DNA from: Sphingosinicellaceae bacterium
GTDB taxonomy: Bacteria > Pseudomonadota > Alphaproteobacteria > Sphingomonadales > Sphingomonadaceae
Assembly: GCA_019285715.1 (NCBI GenBank)
Contig: CP079108.1
Span: 1,255,001-1,319,000 of the forward strand
Direction: 5' to 3'
Length of the DNA: 64,000 nt
Shown here piece after piece: positions 1 through 9,217 of this stretch. A model generated the notes under the pieces. That model did not search any database. It was not told where the DNA came from and saw nothing but the letters and a program-made list of their open reading frames with translations. The first letter of the stretch is position 1. Each line of letters opens with the position of its first letter. The position numbers and the translations under genes were made by a program.

Positions 1-1251
1 ACCGGCTTCGCCAAGTCCTATGTCGCGGAAGCGCGCGCCCACATGCTCGCCGCGGCGCGCAAGTACGCGCCCGCCGCCGCTGCCTATCACGAGCTCCGCG
101 CCGGTACCGGGCCGGGCATCAGCTTCCTCGTCGTCGGCGAGGCGGACGCGCTCCAGCAATCGGGCGACAAGGCGGGTGCAGCGACGCTGCTCGCGGGTGC
201 GAACGACGATGCGGTGGTGACGCAGGCGCGGGCGCGACTTGCGGCGGGCAAGCGCATCGGCGGGCTGGCCAGCGACCCCCGTACCGGCGTCGCCTGGGTC
301 TGCGCCCGGCTCGCGACCGACCTGTCGCGGGACAAGCCGGTGGCCCTGGCGCTGGTCTTCGCCCGCGTCGCGACCTTCCTCGCGCCGGACAACGCGGCGT
401 CGTGGCTGGTCGCGGGCGACGTGCTGGCGCGCAGCAGCTACGATGATGCGGCCTTGGCGGCCTACGGCAAGATCGGCGCGAATGAAGCCCTGGCAACAGC
501 GGCGCGAGCCCGGCGCGCCGATGTGCTCGGCGACGCGGGGCGTGGGGCCGAGGCGGAGGCGGCGCTGGTCGCGGCGACCAAGGCTGCCGATGCCGACAGC
601 GAGGCCTGGGCCCGGCTCGGCGACTGGCAGCGCAAGGCCGAACGCTATGCCGATGCCGCCAAGTCCTATGGCCGCGCGGTCGATCTCGCGCCGGGCGGCA
701 AGCCCGCGTGGATCCTGTATTTCCTGCGCGGCTCGACCCTCGAGCAGGCCGGCAACTGGTCGCTGGCCGAGCCCGACCTGCGTACCGCGCTGGCGATGGC
801 GCCCGACGAGCCGACAGTGCTCAACTATCTCGGCTACGCGATGCTCGACCGGGGGCAGGACGTACCCGCCGCGAAGGCGCTGGTCGAGCGCGCCTCGCAG
901 TTGAAGCCCGATGACGGCTTCATCGCCGATTCGCTCGGCTGGGCGCAATACCGGCTCGGCGACATGGCGGCCGCGGTGAAGACGCTCGAGCGCGCCGCTG
1001 CTGCCGAGCCCGGCGACCCGACGATCAACGAGCATCTCGGCGACGCCTACTGGCGCTCGGGCCGCCGCATCGAGGCGCGCTTTCGCTGGCGTGCGGCGAT
1101 CGACCTCGACCCGACCCCGAAAGCGCGGGCGACGCTGGCGTCAAAGCTCGACTACGGCCTCGACGTGGCCCAAAGGCTCGCGGCGAACACGGTGGCGGTC
1201 GCCCCGAAGGAGACCGGCGCTTGGACAGCGAACACGCCCCCGCGAAACTGA
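1..1251 (+). CDS. Tetratricopeptide-repeat protein, 5' end missing
   Basis: The reading frame is open from base 1, so the gene begins before the window and only its last 416 residues are seen. The protein is alanine-rich and made of helical repeats with TPR spacing. Clear units occur in the C-terminal half, for example around LGDWQRKAERYADAAKSY, LNYLGYAMLDRG and INEHLGDAYWRSGR. TPR domains mediate protein-protein contacts; no catalytic motif is visible, so the specific partner is unknown. The stop codon at 1249-1251 lies inside the start of ispE, so the two genes are translationally coupled. The family call is firm and the biological role is not known. Confidence 0.85.
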   Translation, partial: TGFAKSYVAEARAHMLAAARKYAPAAAAYHELRAGTGPGISFLVVGEADALQQSGDKAGAATLLAGANDDAVVTQARARLAAGKRIGGLASDPRTGVAWVCARLATDLSRDKPVALALVFARVATFLAPDNAASWLVAGDVLARSSYDDAALAAYGKIGANEALATAARARRADVLGDAGRGAEAEAALVAATKAADADSEAWARLGDWQRKAERYADAAKSYGRAVDLAPGGKPAWILYFLRGSTLEQAGNWSLAEPDLRTALAMAPDEPTVLNYLGYAMLDRGQDVPAAKALVERASQLKPDDGFIADSLGWAQYRLGDMAAAVKTLERAAAAEPGDPTINEHLGDAYWRSGRRIEARFRWRAAIDLDPTPKARATLASKLDYGLDVAQRLAANTVAVAPKETGAWTANTPPRN

Positions 1252-2060
1252 ACCTCGCGCTCCACGTCCGCCGCCGGCGGCCCGACGGCTACCACGACCT
1301 AGAAACCCTGTTCGCCTTCACTGACTTCGGTGACACACTGACGGTTGAGGTGGCGGACACGCTGTCGCTCCGCGTCGAAGGCGAGTTCGCGGGGCCGGCC
1401 GGGGCAGGGGCCGACAACCTCGTGCTCCGGGCCGCACACGCGCTCGCTGCAGCGGCGGGAGTAGAGCCGAAGGCGGCGCTGACCCTGACCAAGCGCATCC
1501 CCGTCGCGGCGGGCCTCGGCGGCGGCTCGGCGGACGGCGCGGCGGCGCTGCGGCTGCTCAACCGGGCCTGGGGCCTGCACCGTCCGCTGGACTGGCTGAC
1601 CGAACTCGCTGCCGACCTCGGGGCCGATGTGCCGGCCTGCGTGTCCAGCGCGACCAGCTTCGGGACCGGCAAGGGCGAGGCGCTGGTGCCGGTCGACGCG
1701 GGCGTGGCGGGCATGCCGGTGCTGATCCTCAATCCGCGCATCGCGGTCTCGACCGGCCCGGTGTTCGCGGGCTGGGACGGCATCGACCGGGGGCCGCTCG
1801 ACCCTGCAGCGGGCCTCGATGCGTCGCGCAACGACCTGACCGCGCCGGCGCTGGAGCTGGTTCCGGAGATCGCGACGCTGCTCGAGTGGCTCGACTCGCG
1901 GCCGGGTCTGACACTGGCGCGCATGACCGGTTCGGGCGGCAGCGTCTTCGGACTGTTCGCCGACCAGAGTAGCGCCGCCGCGGCCGCCCGGGACGTTCCA
2001 GCACACTGGTGGTCGGCCTGCACGACCATGCGCACCGCGGGCTGCGACACCCGCGCCTGA
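1221..2060 (+). CDS. ispE: 4-diphosphocytidyl-2-C-methyl-D-erythritol kinase
   Basis: Cytoplasmic GHMP kinase of the non-mevalonate (MEP) isoprenoid pathway; it phosphorylates CDP-methylerythritol at the 2-hydroxyl using ATP. The 279-residue protein has the IspE N-terminus APAKLNLALHV with the conserved lysine at residue 9, the RRPDGYHDLETLF segment, and the glycine-rich ATP loop PVAAGLGGGSADGAAAL. A C-terminal GSGGSVFGLF motif also fits the family. The start is a TTG at 1221 with a purine-rich GAAGGA about ten bases upstream; it overlaps the end of the TPR gene by 31 bases. Length is normal for the family. Confidence 0.95.
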   Translation: MDSEHAPAKLNLALHVRRRRPDGYHDLETLFAFTDFGDTLTVEVADTLSLRVEGEFAGPAGAGADNLVLRAAHALAAAAGVEPKAALTLTKRIPVAAGLGGGSADGAAALRLLNRAWGLHRPLDWLTELAADLGADVPACVSSATSFGTGKGEALVPVDAGVAGMPVLILNPRIAVSTGPVFAGWDGIDRGPLDPAAGLDASRNDLTAPALELVPEIATLLEWLDSRPGLTLARMTGSGGSVFGLFADQSSAAAAARDVPAHWWSACTTMRTAGCDTRA

Positions 2061-2134
2061 TTTTTCTTGCTGCAGCGCAGCAAAACCATGCTAAAGAAAA
2101 GCTTCTGACCAGCGCTCAAATTCCGCTTGACGGA

Positions 2135-2181
2135 GTTCTGAGTGTCACTTAAAGCTTCACTCAGTTGTTCTGAGTAGCACT
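2135..2181 (+). repeat. Pair of near-identical 15-mers upstream of a small exported protein gene
   Basis: GTTCTGAGTGTCACT at 2135-2149 and GTTCTGAGTAGCACT at 2167-2181 match at 13 of 15 positions. They are 32 bp apart, about three helical turns, and the first contains the dyad AGTG-T-CACT. They sit 40-90 bp before the start codon at 2223. Spacing and partial symmetry suggest a regulator binding site, but this is inference. The same gap has a 7-bp hairpin (TTGCTGC/GCAGCAA, 2067-2083) just after ispE, without a downstream T-run. Confidence 0.45.
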
Positions 2182-2222
2182 CAACCAGGGCCTCCAGCCG
2201 GTCCGCCAGTAGGAGAGACGAC

Positions 2223-2519
2223 ATGACCAACCGCTTTTTCGCCGCACCGATCGCCGTTGCCATCGGCGCTTTCCTCACCATCGCTGCTCCGGTTTCGGCC
2301 GCGACGATCGACTGCGCGACCGCCTCGGGCAACCTCCGCGCCGCTGCTGCAACTGCTCAGCCCGATGTCGCCCGCAAGGCGCTGCAGTCGATCCGCACCG
2401 GCGAAGCGCTGTGCAAGGACGATGCCCGCGCCGAGGCCGGCAAGAAGTTCGCGATTGCCGCGAAGACCCTGGGCGTCGACTTCGCCCAGCTCAACGGGAC
2501 GGCCACCGCCGCCAACTAA
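2223..2519 (+). CDS. Small exported protein of unknown function
   Basis: A 98-residue protein with a typical Sec signal peptide: short basic start, hydrophobic core, and an AxA-type site in PVSAATID at about residue 27. The mature part is about 70 residues, alanine-rich and probably helical, with two cysteines that could form a disulfide in the periplasm. A strong ribosome binding site (AGGAG, 2211-2215) precedes the ATG. It is a single-gene unit with its own upstream region and a strong terminator directly after it. No family was recognised. Codon use matches its neighbours, so it is probably a real abundant small periplasmic protein. Confidence 0.75.
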   Translation: MTNRFFAAPIAVAIGAFLTIAAPVSAATIDCATASGNLRAAAATAQPDVARKALQSIRTGEALCKDDARAEAGKKFAIAAKTLGVDFAQLNGTATAAN

Positions 2520-2550
2520 TCGCCTTCGGTGGGGCCCTCCCCGCTGGACT

Positions 2551-2588
2551 AAGGGCCGCCCCGCGCAACCGGGCGGCCCTTTTCTTTT
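2551..2588 (+). terminator. Rho-independent terminator
   Basis: A perfect 11-bp stem AAGGGCCGCCC (2551-2561) pairs with GGGCGGCCCTT (2571-2581) around a 9-nt loop. It is followed by TTTCTTTT. It lies 31 bases after the stop of the small exported protein and isolates it from the next gene. Confidence 0.9.
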
Positions 2589-2615
2589 GGTCGCTGCTGC
2601 GGGCATAGGCGGGAC

Positions 2616-3368
2616 GTGATCGATACCCCGAATCCCCCCGCCACCCCTACCGCCGCCATCGCGACCGTCGCAGGCCACTGGCTGCACGGCACTGCGTCGA
2701 TCCTGCTCGTTGCCGACCACGCCTCCGACCACGTGCCCGCCGGCATCGAGCTCGGCGTCGCACCAGCCGTCATGCGAAGCCACGTCGCGGTCGACCTAGG
2801 TGTCGACGCGCTGACCCGGCGACTCGCGACCCTGCTCGGCGCCTCCGCGTTGCTGGGCCACGTCTCGCGCCTCGTCATCGACCTCAACCGCGAGCCCGAG
2901 TCGCCCGGCCTTATCCCCGCCTCCAGCGACGGCGTCGTCGTCCCGGGCAACACCGACCTCCCCGATCACGAGCGCGGACGGCGCATCGCGGTCTACCATC
3001 GCCCCTATCACGACGGCCTCGCCGCGCGCCTCGACGCCGACCCGCCCCGGCTGATCGTCAGTGTCCACAGCTTCACCCCGGCGCTCGCCTCGCGCGACGA
3101 AGCCCGGCCCTGGCCGATCGGCATCCTGTACAACCGCGACGAGCGCGCCGCCCGCATCGCCATCGAGCGGCTATGTGGGCAGGGCATCGATGCCGGCGAC
3201 AACGAGCCGTACTCGGGCCGCCACCTCAACTACACGATGGACCGCCACGCCGAGGCGCGCGGGCTGCCCTATCTCGGGATCGAGGTCCGGCAGGACGGGT
3301 TGGCGGACGAGGCTGGCGTCGAGCGCTGGGCGGTGGTGTTGGCGGACATAATCCGAGCGTGCGTGTAG
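2616..3368 (+). CDS. N-formylglutamate amidohydrolase family protein
   Basis: A 250-residue protein of the FGase family, enzymes that hydrolyse N-formyl-L-glutamate to formate and glutamate (last step of one histidine degradation route) or act on related N-formyl substrates. Family features visible are VADHASDHVP near the N-terminus, SRLVIDLNREP, the central ISVHSFTP block and the C-terminal YLGIEVRQDGL. No hut genes are nearby, so the physiological substrate is uncertain; stand-alone copies of this type are common in alphaproteobacteria. The start chosen is the GTG at 2616, with AGGCGGGAC upstream. The gene is monocistronic, after a terminator and before a palindromic intergenic region. Confidence 0.85.
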   Translation: MIDTPNPPATPTAAIATVAGHWLHGTASILLVADHASDHVPAGIELGVAPAVMRSHVAVDLGVDALTRRLATLLGASALLGHVSRLVIDLNREPESPGLIPASSDGVVVPGNTDLPDHERGRRIAVYHRPYHDGLAARLDADPPRLIVSVHSFTPALASRDEARPWPIGILYNRDERAARIAIERLCGQGIDAGDNEPYSGRHLNYTMDRHAEARGLPYLGIEVRQDGLADEAGVERWAVVLADIIRACV

Positions 3369-3528
3369 GCGGGCCGCTCCCGCGAAGATGGGCGCATGCA
3401 GCGGCTTGCCGCTGTCCTACAATACGCCGATCTGGTACATTAGTGTCGTGCCGACGTCATGGCCTACGATCTTTCTCAATGCTGGAATGCCAAACCGGAA
3501 GGCCAGGACCGTGATCACGCACCCCCCT

Positions 3529-3612
3529 GTCATCCCGGGCTTGACCCGGGACCCAGCTAATCCCGCGCCCGGACGCCGTGGTTAGCTGGGTCCGGCTCAA
3601 GCCCGGGATGAC
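3529..3612. repeat. Long imperfect inverted repeat of the GTCATCCC family
   Basis: The left arm (3529-3560) begins GTCATCCCGGGCTTGAC and ends CCCAGCTAA; the right arm (3582-3612) is its near-perfect reverse complement, with one gap and about two mismatches. The spacer is 21 bases. It lies in the gap between two convergent genes (3369-3744), which otherwise holds no credible gene. Short ORFs here encode the strings produced by translating this repeat and are artefacts. Related palindromes occur at 24429, 35079 and 39381. Confidence 0.9.
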
Positions 3613-3711
3613 GGTTTCAACCGGGATGACAGCTTCAATTCGTTGTTTTTGGCCCGTTCCTGGACAGCGGCGCGCCGCGCGGTGGCCAGATCGCAGAGTC
3701 GCCAGGGTGCA

Positions 3712-3728
3712 AACTCTGACAACTCTCG
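3712..3728 (-). repeat. CGAGAGTTGTCAGAGTT element after glmM
   Basis: Read on the minus strand, this 17-mer is identical to 17063-17079 on the plus strand. In both places it begins within about 20 bases of a stop codon (glmM here, otsA there) and points the same way relative to the gene. It may be a 3'-untranslated or terminator-linked element; no function is established. Confidence 0.5.
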
Positions 3729-3744
3729 TTCATATTCGCAGCGT

Positions 3745-5094
3745 TCACCCCGCCGCGACGACCGCCGCGCAGACCTCGTCGACGACTGCCGCGACGAGGT
3801 TCAGGTCCTCGCCCTCGGCCATGACGCGGATCAGCGGCTCGGTCCCCGACTTGCGGATCAGCAACCGCCCGGTGCCGTTGAGCCGCGCCTCGGCATCAGC
3901 GATCACTGCCTTGACGCGGGCGTCGTCGAGCGGCGCGCCACCGGCGAAGCGGACGTTCTTGAGGAGCTGGGGCAGGGCGTCGAAGCGCTTCAGCACCTGG
4001 CTCGCGGGCCGTCCGTCGGCGACCAGCACCGCGAGGATCTGGAGTGCTGCAACGAGCCCGTCGCCGGTCGTCGCATAGTCGGCCATGATGATGTGCCCGG
4101 ACTGCTCGCCGCCGACGTTGAAGCCGCGGGTCCGCATTCGCTCGAGGACGTGGCGGTCGCCGACCGCGGTGCGCTCCAGCGTCAGGCCGATGCCGCCGAG
4201 ATAGCGCTCGAGCCCGAGGTTCGACATCACCGTCGCGACCAGGCCGCCGCCCTTCAGCATGCCGGTCGCCTGCCAGCTCGCGGCGATCACCGCCATCAAC
4301 TGGTCGCCGTCGACCAGCGCGCCGGTCTCGTCGACGACGATCAGCCGGTCGGCGTCGCCGTCGAGAGCGATGCCGATGTCGGCACCGTGCCGCAGGACCT
4401 CGGCCTGAAGCAGTTGCGGGTGGGTCGAGCCGACGCCGTCGTTGACGTTGAAGCCGTTGGGCGCGACGCCGATCGCCTCGACGTCGGCCCCCAGTTCCCA
4501 CAACGCCGCGGGCGCGACCGAGTACGCCGCACCGTGCGCGCAGTCGACGACGATCTTGAGGCCGTCGAGGCGCAGGGCATCGGGAAAGGTCGACTTGGCG
4601 AAGTGGATGTAGCGACCGCGCGCGTCGTCGATCCGGCGGGCCCGGCCGATCAGCGCGGGCTCGGCGAGCGGCAGCTCGGTGTCGATCAGTGCCTCGATCG
4701 CCGCCTCGTCGGCGTCCGACAATTTGTGGCCGTCGGGGCCGAACAGCTTGATCCCGTTGTCGTCGTACGGATTGTGGCTGGCAGAGATCATCACGCCGAG
4801 GTCGGCCCGCAGCGAGCGCGTCAGCATGGCGACCGCTGGTGTCGGCATCGGGCCGATCTGGATGACGTCCATGCCCACGCTGGTGAAGCCCGCAGTCATC
4901 GCGGTCTCCATCATGTAGCCCGACAGCCGCGTGTCCTTGCCGATGACGACCCGGTGCTTGTGGGTCCCGCGCAGGAAGTGCGCGCCGGCCGCCTGCCCGA
5001 CCTTCATGGCAATACCCGGTGTCAGCGGCGGGGTGTTGGTACGGCCACGAATGCCGTCGGTGCCGAAATACTTGCGGGGCGTTGGAGTTGTCAT
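3745..5094 (-). CDS. glmM: Phosphoglucosamine mutase
   Basis: Converts glucosamine-6-phosphate to glucosamine-1-phosphate, feeding UDP-GlcNAc for peptidoglycan and lipopolysaccharide. The 449-residue cytoplasmic protein starts with [11 protein letters not shown]. It carries the phosphoserine loop ISASHNP (serine about residue 106), the metal loop DGDADR, and the C-terminal phosphate-binding [12 protein letters not shown]. All four alpha-phosphohexomutase landmarks are intact. The ATG at 5094 is preferred because family homology begins just after it; the open frame further upstream does not look like protein. It is divergent from the aldo/keto reductase gene with only 46 bases between start codons. 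Confidence 0.96.
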   Translation of the reverse strand: MTTPTPRKYFGTDGIRGRTNTPPLTPGIAMKVGQAAGAHFLRGTHKHRVVIGKDTRLSGYMMETAMTAGFTSVGMDVIQIGPMPTPAVAMLTRSLRADLGVMISASHNPYDDNGIKLFGPDGHKLSDADEAAIEALIDTELPLAEPALIGRARRIDDARGRYIHFAKSTFPDALRLDGLKIVVDCAHGAAYSVAPAALWELGADVEAIGVAPNGFNVNDGVGSTHPQLLQAEVLRHGADIGIALDGDADRLIVVDETGALVDGDQLMAVIAASWQATGMLKGGGLVATVMSNLGLERYLGGIGLTLERTAVGDRHVLERMRTRGFNVGGEQSGHIIMADYATTGDGLVAALQILAVLVADGRPASQVLKRFDALPQLLKNVRFAGGAPLDDARVKAVIADAEARLNGTGRLLIRKSGTEPLIRVMAEGEDLNLVAAVVDEVCAAVVAAG

Positions 5095-5096
5095 GG

Positions 5097-5119
5097 CGCG
5101 GCTTCTATACCCAGCCGCG
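5097..5119. promoter_or_regulatory. Inverted repeat in the 46-bp glmM/aldo-keto reductase gap
   Basis: CGCGGCT (5097-5103) and AGCCGCG (5113-5119) form a perfect 7-bp dyad with a 9-base spacer, two bases upstream of the glmM start codon. It could be an operator for both divergent genes or a leader hairpin of glmM. Function is inferred from position only. Confidence 0.35.
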
Positions 5120-5140
5120 AACCCGTGGAAGGACACCTTT

Positions 5141-6139
5141 ATGCAGCAGCGCAACCTCGGCGACGGACTGACCGTATCGGCGCTCGGCCTCGGCTGCATG
5201 GGGATGACCGGGGTTGCCGGGCTACCCGCGATGTACGGCGTCACCGACGAGGCGGAGGCGATCGCCACCGTCCACCGCGCCATCGATATCGGCGTCACCT
5301 TCTTCGATACCGCCGAGGTCTACGGCCCGTTCGCCAACGAGGAATTGCTCGGCCGCGCCATCGCCGGACGGCGCGACGGCCTGATCATCGCGACCAAGTT
5401 CGGCTTCAAGTTCGAGGGCGGCGCGCGCGGCCTCGACTCGAGCCCGGCGCATGTCCGCGACGTCTGCGAGGCGAGCCTGAAGCGACTCGGCGTCGAGCAG
5501 ATCGACCTGTTCTACCAGCACCGCGTCGACACCGCCGTGCCGATCGAGGACACCGTCGGGGCACTCGCCGAGCTGGTTGCAGAGGGCAAGATCGCTCACA
5601 TCGGGCTCAGCGAAGCGGCACCCGAGACGTTGCGACGGGCCGCCGCGGTGCACGCGATCGCCGCGCTCCAGTCCGAATACTCGCTGTGGGAGCGCGGCGT
5701 CGAGGACGACATTCTGCCGACGTGCCGCGAGTTCGGCATCGGCTTCGTACCCTATTCGCCGCTGGGCCGCGGCTTCCTGGCGGGGACCGCAAAGCGCGCG
5801 GAGGAGTATCCCAAGGGCGACTACCGCGCCAACGACCCGCGCTACCAGGGCGCGAACTACGACGCCAACCTGCGCGCGCTGGAGGCGGTGAAGACCGTCG
5901 CCGACCGGCACGAGGTCAGCGCCGCCCGGGTCGCGCTGGCGTGGCTGCTGGCCCAGGGCCCCGACATCGTGCCGATCCCGGGTGCCAAGCGGCGCGTGAC
6001 GCTCGAGGACTCGATGGCAGCGGCGGACGTGGTGTTGACGGCGGCGGACCTCGCCGAACTCGACGCCGCATCGCCGGCGGGCGGCACGTCCGGCGAGCGC
6101 TACGGTAACCCTGCGATGCTGGCGATGGTGCGCCGCTAG
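5141..6139 (+). CDS. Aldo/keto reductase
   Basis: A 332-residue NADPH-dependent oxidoreductase of the (beta/alpha)8 aldo/keto reductase superfamily. The catalytic tetrad is visible: Asp and Tyr in [10 protein letters not shown], Lys in IIATKFGF, and His in FYQHRVD. The C-terminal cofactor segment [10 protein letters not shown] is also present. Best match by pattern is the plant/bacterial AKR13-type group; the natural carbonyl substrate cannot be read from sequence. The ATG at 5141 has GGAAGGA upstream (5127-5133). Its stop codon overlaps the stop of the convergent TonB receptor gene on a shared CTAG. Confidence 0.9.
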   Translation: MQQRNLGDGLTVSALGLGCMGMTGVAGLPAMYGVTDEAEAIATVHRAIDIGVTFFDTAEVYGPFANEELLGRAIAGRRDGLIIATKFGFKFEGGARGLDSSPAHVRDVCEASLKRLGVEQIDLFYQHRVDTAVPIEDTVGALAELVAEGKIAHIGLSEAAPETLRRAAAVHAIAALQSEYSLWERGVEDDILPTCREFGIGFVPYSPLGRGFLAGTAKRAEEYPKGDYRANDPRYQGANYDANLRALEAVKTVADRHEVSAARVALAWLLAQGPDIVPIPGAKRRVTLEDSMAAADVVLTAADLAELDAASPAGGTSGERYGNPAMLAMVRR

Positions 6140-8670
6140 AACTTGTAGGCCAGCTCGAGCCCGTAAAGGCGGCGCGCGCCCGGCGAGATGAAGGAGCCGC
6201 CGAACTCGATCGCCGGGATGACCTCGTTCAGGTAGCGGCGGTCGAGGGCGTTGTTGGCGAAGACACTGGCCTTCCAGCTGTTGCCCTCGATACCGAAGCG
6301 CAGGTCGAGCACGCCGAACGCATCACGCCTGGCTCGGACATAGTTCGCGTCGCCGAACGAGGCGGGCAGGAAGCTCAGTTGCGAGATCGGGATCAGGCCG
6401 CTGAACAGCGTCGGGCGGGTCTGGTCCTGCACCGTGCTGAACCACGTCGGCCCGGTGATCCTGTAGTCGGCGCGGAACAGCAGGTTCAGGCTCTCGCGCA
6501 CCGGAACGACCATCTGGCTGCCGAGGTTGATCGTATACTTGGCGGTGTAGGGTGACTCGTTGCCGACCGTATAGGGCCGCGAGGCGTTCCGCTTGATCTC
6601 CGAGTCCGTGTAGTTGAACGCGCCGAATACGGTCCAGCCGTCGACCAGCTTGGCATCGACGTTAAGCTCGCCGCCCTTGAGGTCGACACGGTCGATGTTC
6701 GAGACGACGCGCAGCAGGCCAAAGCTGCCGACGAAGAACTCGAAGAACTGCATGTCGTGGACCTGGGTGTAATAGCCGGCGAGGTTGTAGGTGACCGGGC
6801 CGATCTTGCCCTTGACGCCGGCTTCGAAGGCGCTCGAGCGCTCCTTCCGGAACTGGTCGCTGATCAGCACGTCCGCGTCGATCCCGGGGATGACCGGGTT
6901 GTTGAAATTGGCGTTGACGATGGCGGCCGAGCCCTGGTTGTTGAAGCCACCCGACTTGAAGCCGACGCCCCAGTCGGCGAACAGGTTGGTCTGCGGCGCG
7001 ACTTCCCAGCGCAGGCTGATCTTGGGCTCGAGTTGCTTGAAGGTGCGGCTCTTGTCGGTGATCGGACCAAAGGCCTGGCCGGGATTGATCGGGCCGCCGG
7101 TGAACGGGTCGGTGGCGATCGGCACCAGGCTGTGGGCGCGGCGCTGCTCGATGTCATAGCGCAGGGCGACGCTGGCATCGAACGACGAGGTCGGCTTCCA
7201 CTCGGCCGAGCCGAACGCCGCGTAGACATTGGTACGGAAGCGGTCGGCGAACAACTGCGAGGTCGGGTTGAGCGAGGCCGGATCGTTGTAGAGTTGCTTG
7301 ATGACACCGTTGCCGGTGTCGCCGCCGAGGCTGACGCCAACGGTGCGGTCGATGTGCAGGTAATAGCCGCCCGCCTGCCACGACAGCGGGCCATCGGTCT
7401 GCGAGATCAGCCGTGCCTCGGCGCTGATGTCCTTCTGGTTGCGGACTTGATACTGGGTGCCGTCGCAGGTGGTCGGCGAATAGGCCCCAAAGGTCGAGCC
7501 GGTCGCGGGCGCGAACAGGAACGGCACCGGGATCTGGCCGATCGAAGCGGGCGGATTGACCGGATAGCCGGTCAGCGCGGCGGTGGTGGCGAAGCACGAG
7601 TTGACGGTGCGCTGCCCGCGCGGGTCGACTGTGGAGATGTAGCGGGCGAAGTCGGCCGAGGTGCCGTCTGCCGTCAGGTTGTTCTTGATATTGCTGTACA
7701 ACGTGTAGGCGGTGAGCTTCACCGGGCCGAAGTCGTGGTCGAGCTTGACTGAGCCCTCGATGGTCCGCTGGTTGTTGGTCGGCTTGATGTTCGAATAATA
7801 GTTGAACTTGTGGTCGTTGACGTCCTCGTTGAAGGCCGGGTTGACGGTACCGAAGTTCGGCAACTGGAACGCCGAATTGAAGTTGATCGATGCGCCGTGC
7901 AGTTCGCCGTAGCGCGCCTTGATATCGATCGTCGTGTCGGGGCCGGCCTCGGCGATGACCCGGCCGTCGATGTTCCAGCTTTCCTGGTTGTCGACCGACT
8001 TATCGTCCAGGAAGGTGTTGCGGTAGAAGCCGTCGGTGCGGCGGTAATTGCCCGACAGGACGAAGCCGATGCCGGGCGCGATCGGGCCTGACAGATAGGC
8101 GCTGCCGTTGACCGATTTCTCGTTGGCGTAGCTGATCTTACCGCCGCCCGAGAGGGTATCGGTCGGCTTGAGGGTCTGCAGGACGATCGCGCCGGCGGCG
8201 GCGTTGCGGCCGTACAAGGCGCCCTGCGGTCCCTTGAGCACCTCGATCTGCCGGACGGTGCCCTGGTCCTGGTTGAGCGACGAGGTGTTGGTCATCAGGA
8301 TGCCATCGACGACCAGCGCCACCGAGCTTTCGGCGTCGCGCGCGCCGTTGATGCCACGGATGTTGATCTGGGTGTCGCCCGCCTCGGCGGTGCTCGTGAC
8401 GATGGTCACACCCGGGGTGAGCTTGATAAAGTCCTCGGCGCGCTGGATCCCGGCCTTGTCGATCGTGTCGGCGGAAAAGGCGGTGATCGACGCCGGGACC
8501 TGCAGCAGGCTCTCGTTGACGCGCCGTGCTGTGACGACGATGTCGCCCGGATCCGTCGGTACAACACCGGTAGCGGAAGCCTGTGCGGCGACACTTGTCT
8601 GGATCAGCATGAACGGGGCGACCACGGCGACGCCTGCAAGCCAGCGGCCTAGTGATTTGTATCCCGTCAT
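6136..8670 (-). CDS. TonB-dependent outer-membrane receptor
   Basis: An 844-residue outer-membrane transporter powered by TonB-ExbBD. It has a signal peptide ending near VAAQA, a TonB-box-like GDIVVTARR at about residues 42-50, a plug domain ([30 protein letters not shown]), and a 22-strand-type barrel ending LELAYKF with the terminal Phe typical of outer-membrane proteins. The ATG at 8670 is preferred to the longer frame (8727) because it starts the signal peptide. The substrate is unknown: no adjacent siderophore, cobalamin or polysaccharide-use genes settle it. The stop overlaps that of the aldo/keto reductase on CTAG. Confidence 0.92.
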   Translation of the reverse strand: MTGYKSLGRWLAGVAVVAPFMLIQTSVAAQASATGVVPTDPGDIVVTARRVNESLLQVPASITAFSADTIDKAGIQRAEDFIKLTPGVTIVTSTAEAGDTQINIRGINGARDAESSVALVVDGILMTNTSSLNQDQGTVRQIEVLKGPQGALYGRNAAAGAIVLQTLKPTDTLSGGGKISYANEKSVNGSAYLSGPIAPGIGFVLSGNYRRTDGFYRNTFLDDKSVDNQESWNIDGRVIAEAGPDTTIDIKARYGELHGASINFNSAFQLPNFGTVNPAFNEDVNDHKFNYYSNIKPTNNQRTIEGSVKLDHDFGPVKLTAYTLYSNIKNNLTADGTSADFARYISTVDPRGQRTVNSCFATTAALTGYPVNPPASIGQIPVPFLFAPATGSTFGAYSPTTCDGTQYQVRNQKDISAEARLISQTDGPLSWQAGGYYLHIDRTVGVSLGGDTGNGVIKQLYNDPASLNPTSQLFADRFRTNVYAAFGSAEWKPTSSFDASVALRYDIEQRRAHSLVPIATDPFTGGPINPGQAFGPITDKSRTFKQLEPKISLRWEVAPQTNLFADWGVGFKSGGFNNQGSAAIVNANFNNPVIPGIDADVLISDQFRKERSSAFEAGVKGKIGPVTYNLAGYYTQVHDMQFFEFFVGSFGLLRVVSNIDRVDLKGGELNVDAKLVDGWTVFGAFNYTDSEIKRNASRPYTVGNESPYTAKYTINLGSQMVVPVRESLNLLFRADYRITGPTWFSTVQDQTRPTLFSGLIPISQLSFLPASFGDANYVRARRDAFGVLDLRFGIEGNSWKASVFANNALDRRYLNEVIPAIEFGGSFISPGARRLYGLELAYKF

Positions 8671-8750
8671 GGTGCCCGCCCTCGTGCTGGCAGAACGACG
8701 CTTGGCGGCGCGGCCTGCATTCGTCACGCCTGTCGTGACCCAAGCACTCT

Positions 8751-8773
8751 ATTATCCCGGTATTTGTATACAA
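8751..8773 (-). promoter_or_regulatory. Candidate promoter with palindromic operator for the TonB receptor
   Basis: On the minus strand a GATAAT (8756-8751) matches a -10 hexamer. The perfect palindrome TTGTATACAA (8764-8773) lies just upstream of it, where a repressor would cover the promoter. TTGTATAC-type dyads resemble sites of GntR-family repressors such as HutC. The site is about 95 bases before the receptor start codon. No good -35 is visible. The call rests on position and symmetry. Confidence 0.45.
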
Positions 8774-9217
8774 GCGGCGTCACAGGCTATGGTTGATGAA
8801 AGATCGTAAAAGTGGCCGTTTTGCCACAACCGCGTACGCGATAGGTGTTGCCCACATGACCACGGTTGTTGGTATTGCATGCTGTAATAAGCATCGACCA
8901 GCGCGATACGCCTACACCGACCTTCGGCTACAAATTGACCCGCAGCCAGACCGGAACTCTACAATTCGCCGACGATCAGTGCGGTTGGTATGCAATCCAC
9001 GGGCACGAGATTTGAGATGTACGGACCCCGTGATGGGGCCACAGCTGGCATTGCGCCTATGAACTGATAACCGCGCTGGTCCTTCGACCTGAGATGGCCC
9101 CCCAGCAGGTCAATTCAGGTCGATAGCACGACTGTAGCAATATAGCTGATTGCCGAAGCCGAACCGCCCGCCGGACGCCTGGCGCAGTTCACATCCAGCG
9201 CTGATCACCAATGCTCC
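8774..9217. other. Gene-free region between opgH and the TonB receptor
   Basis: About 440 bases with lower GC and no convincing coding frame. The 89-codon plus-strand frame at 8793-9062 lacks a ribosome site and has poor codon use. A 9-bp inverted repeat TCGACCTGA/TCAGGTCGA (9084-9092 and 9115-9123) encloses a 22-base loop; no T-run follows, so it is not a standard terminator. The rest shows nothing recognisable. Confidence 0.6.

Noticed and set aside
3388-3585. 65-codon frame after the N-formylglutamate amidohydrolase gene
   Set aside because: Its C-terminal half (PVIPGLTRDP) is a translation of the intergenic inverted repeat, a known kind of artefact; no ribosome site.
3643-6108. 821-codon plus-strand frame
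   Set aside because: Antisense shadow of glmM and out-of-frame shadow of the aldo/keto reductase; low-complexity Arg/Asp-rich product typical of high-GC shadows.
8793-9062. 89-codon frame upstream of the TonB receptor
   Set aside because: Poor codon use for this genome, no ribosome site, no recognisable features.
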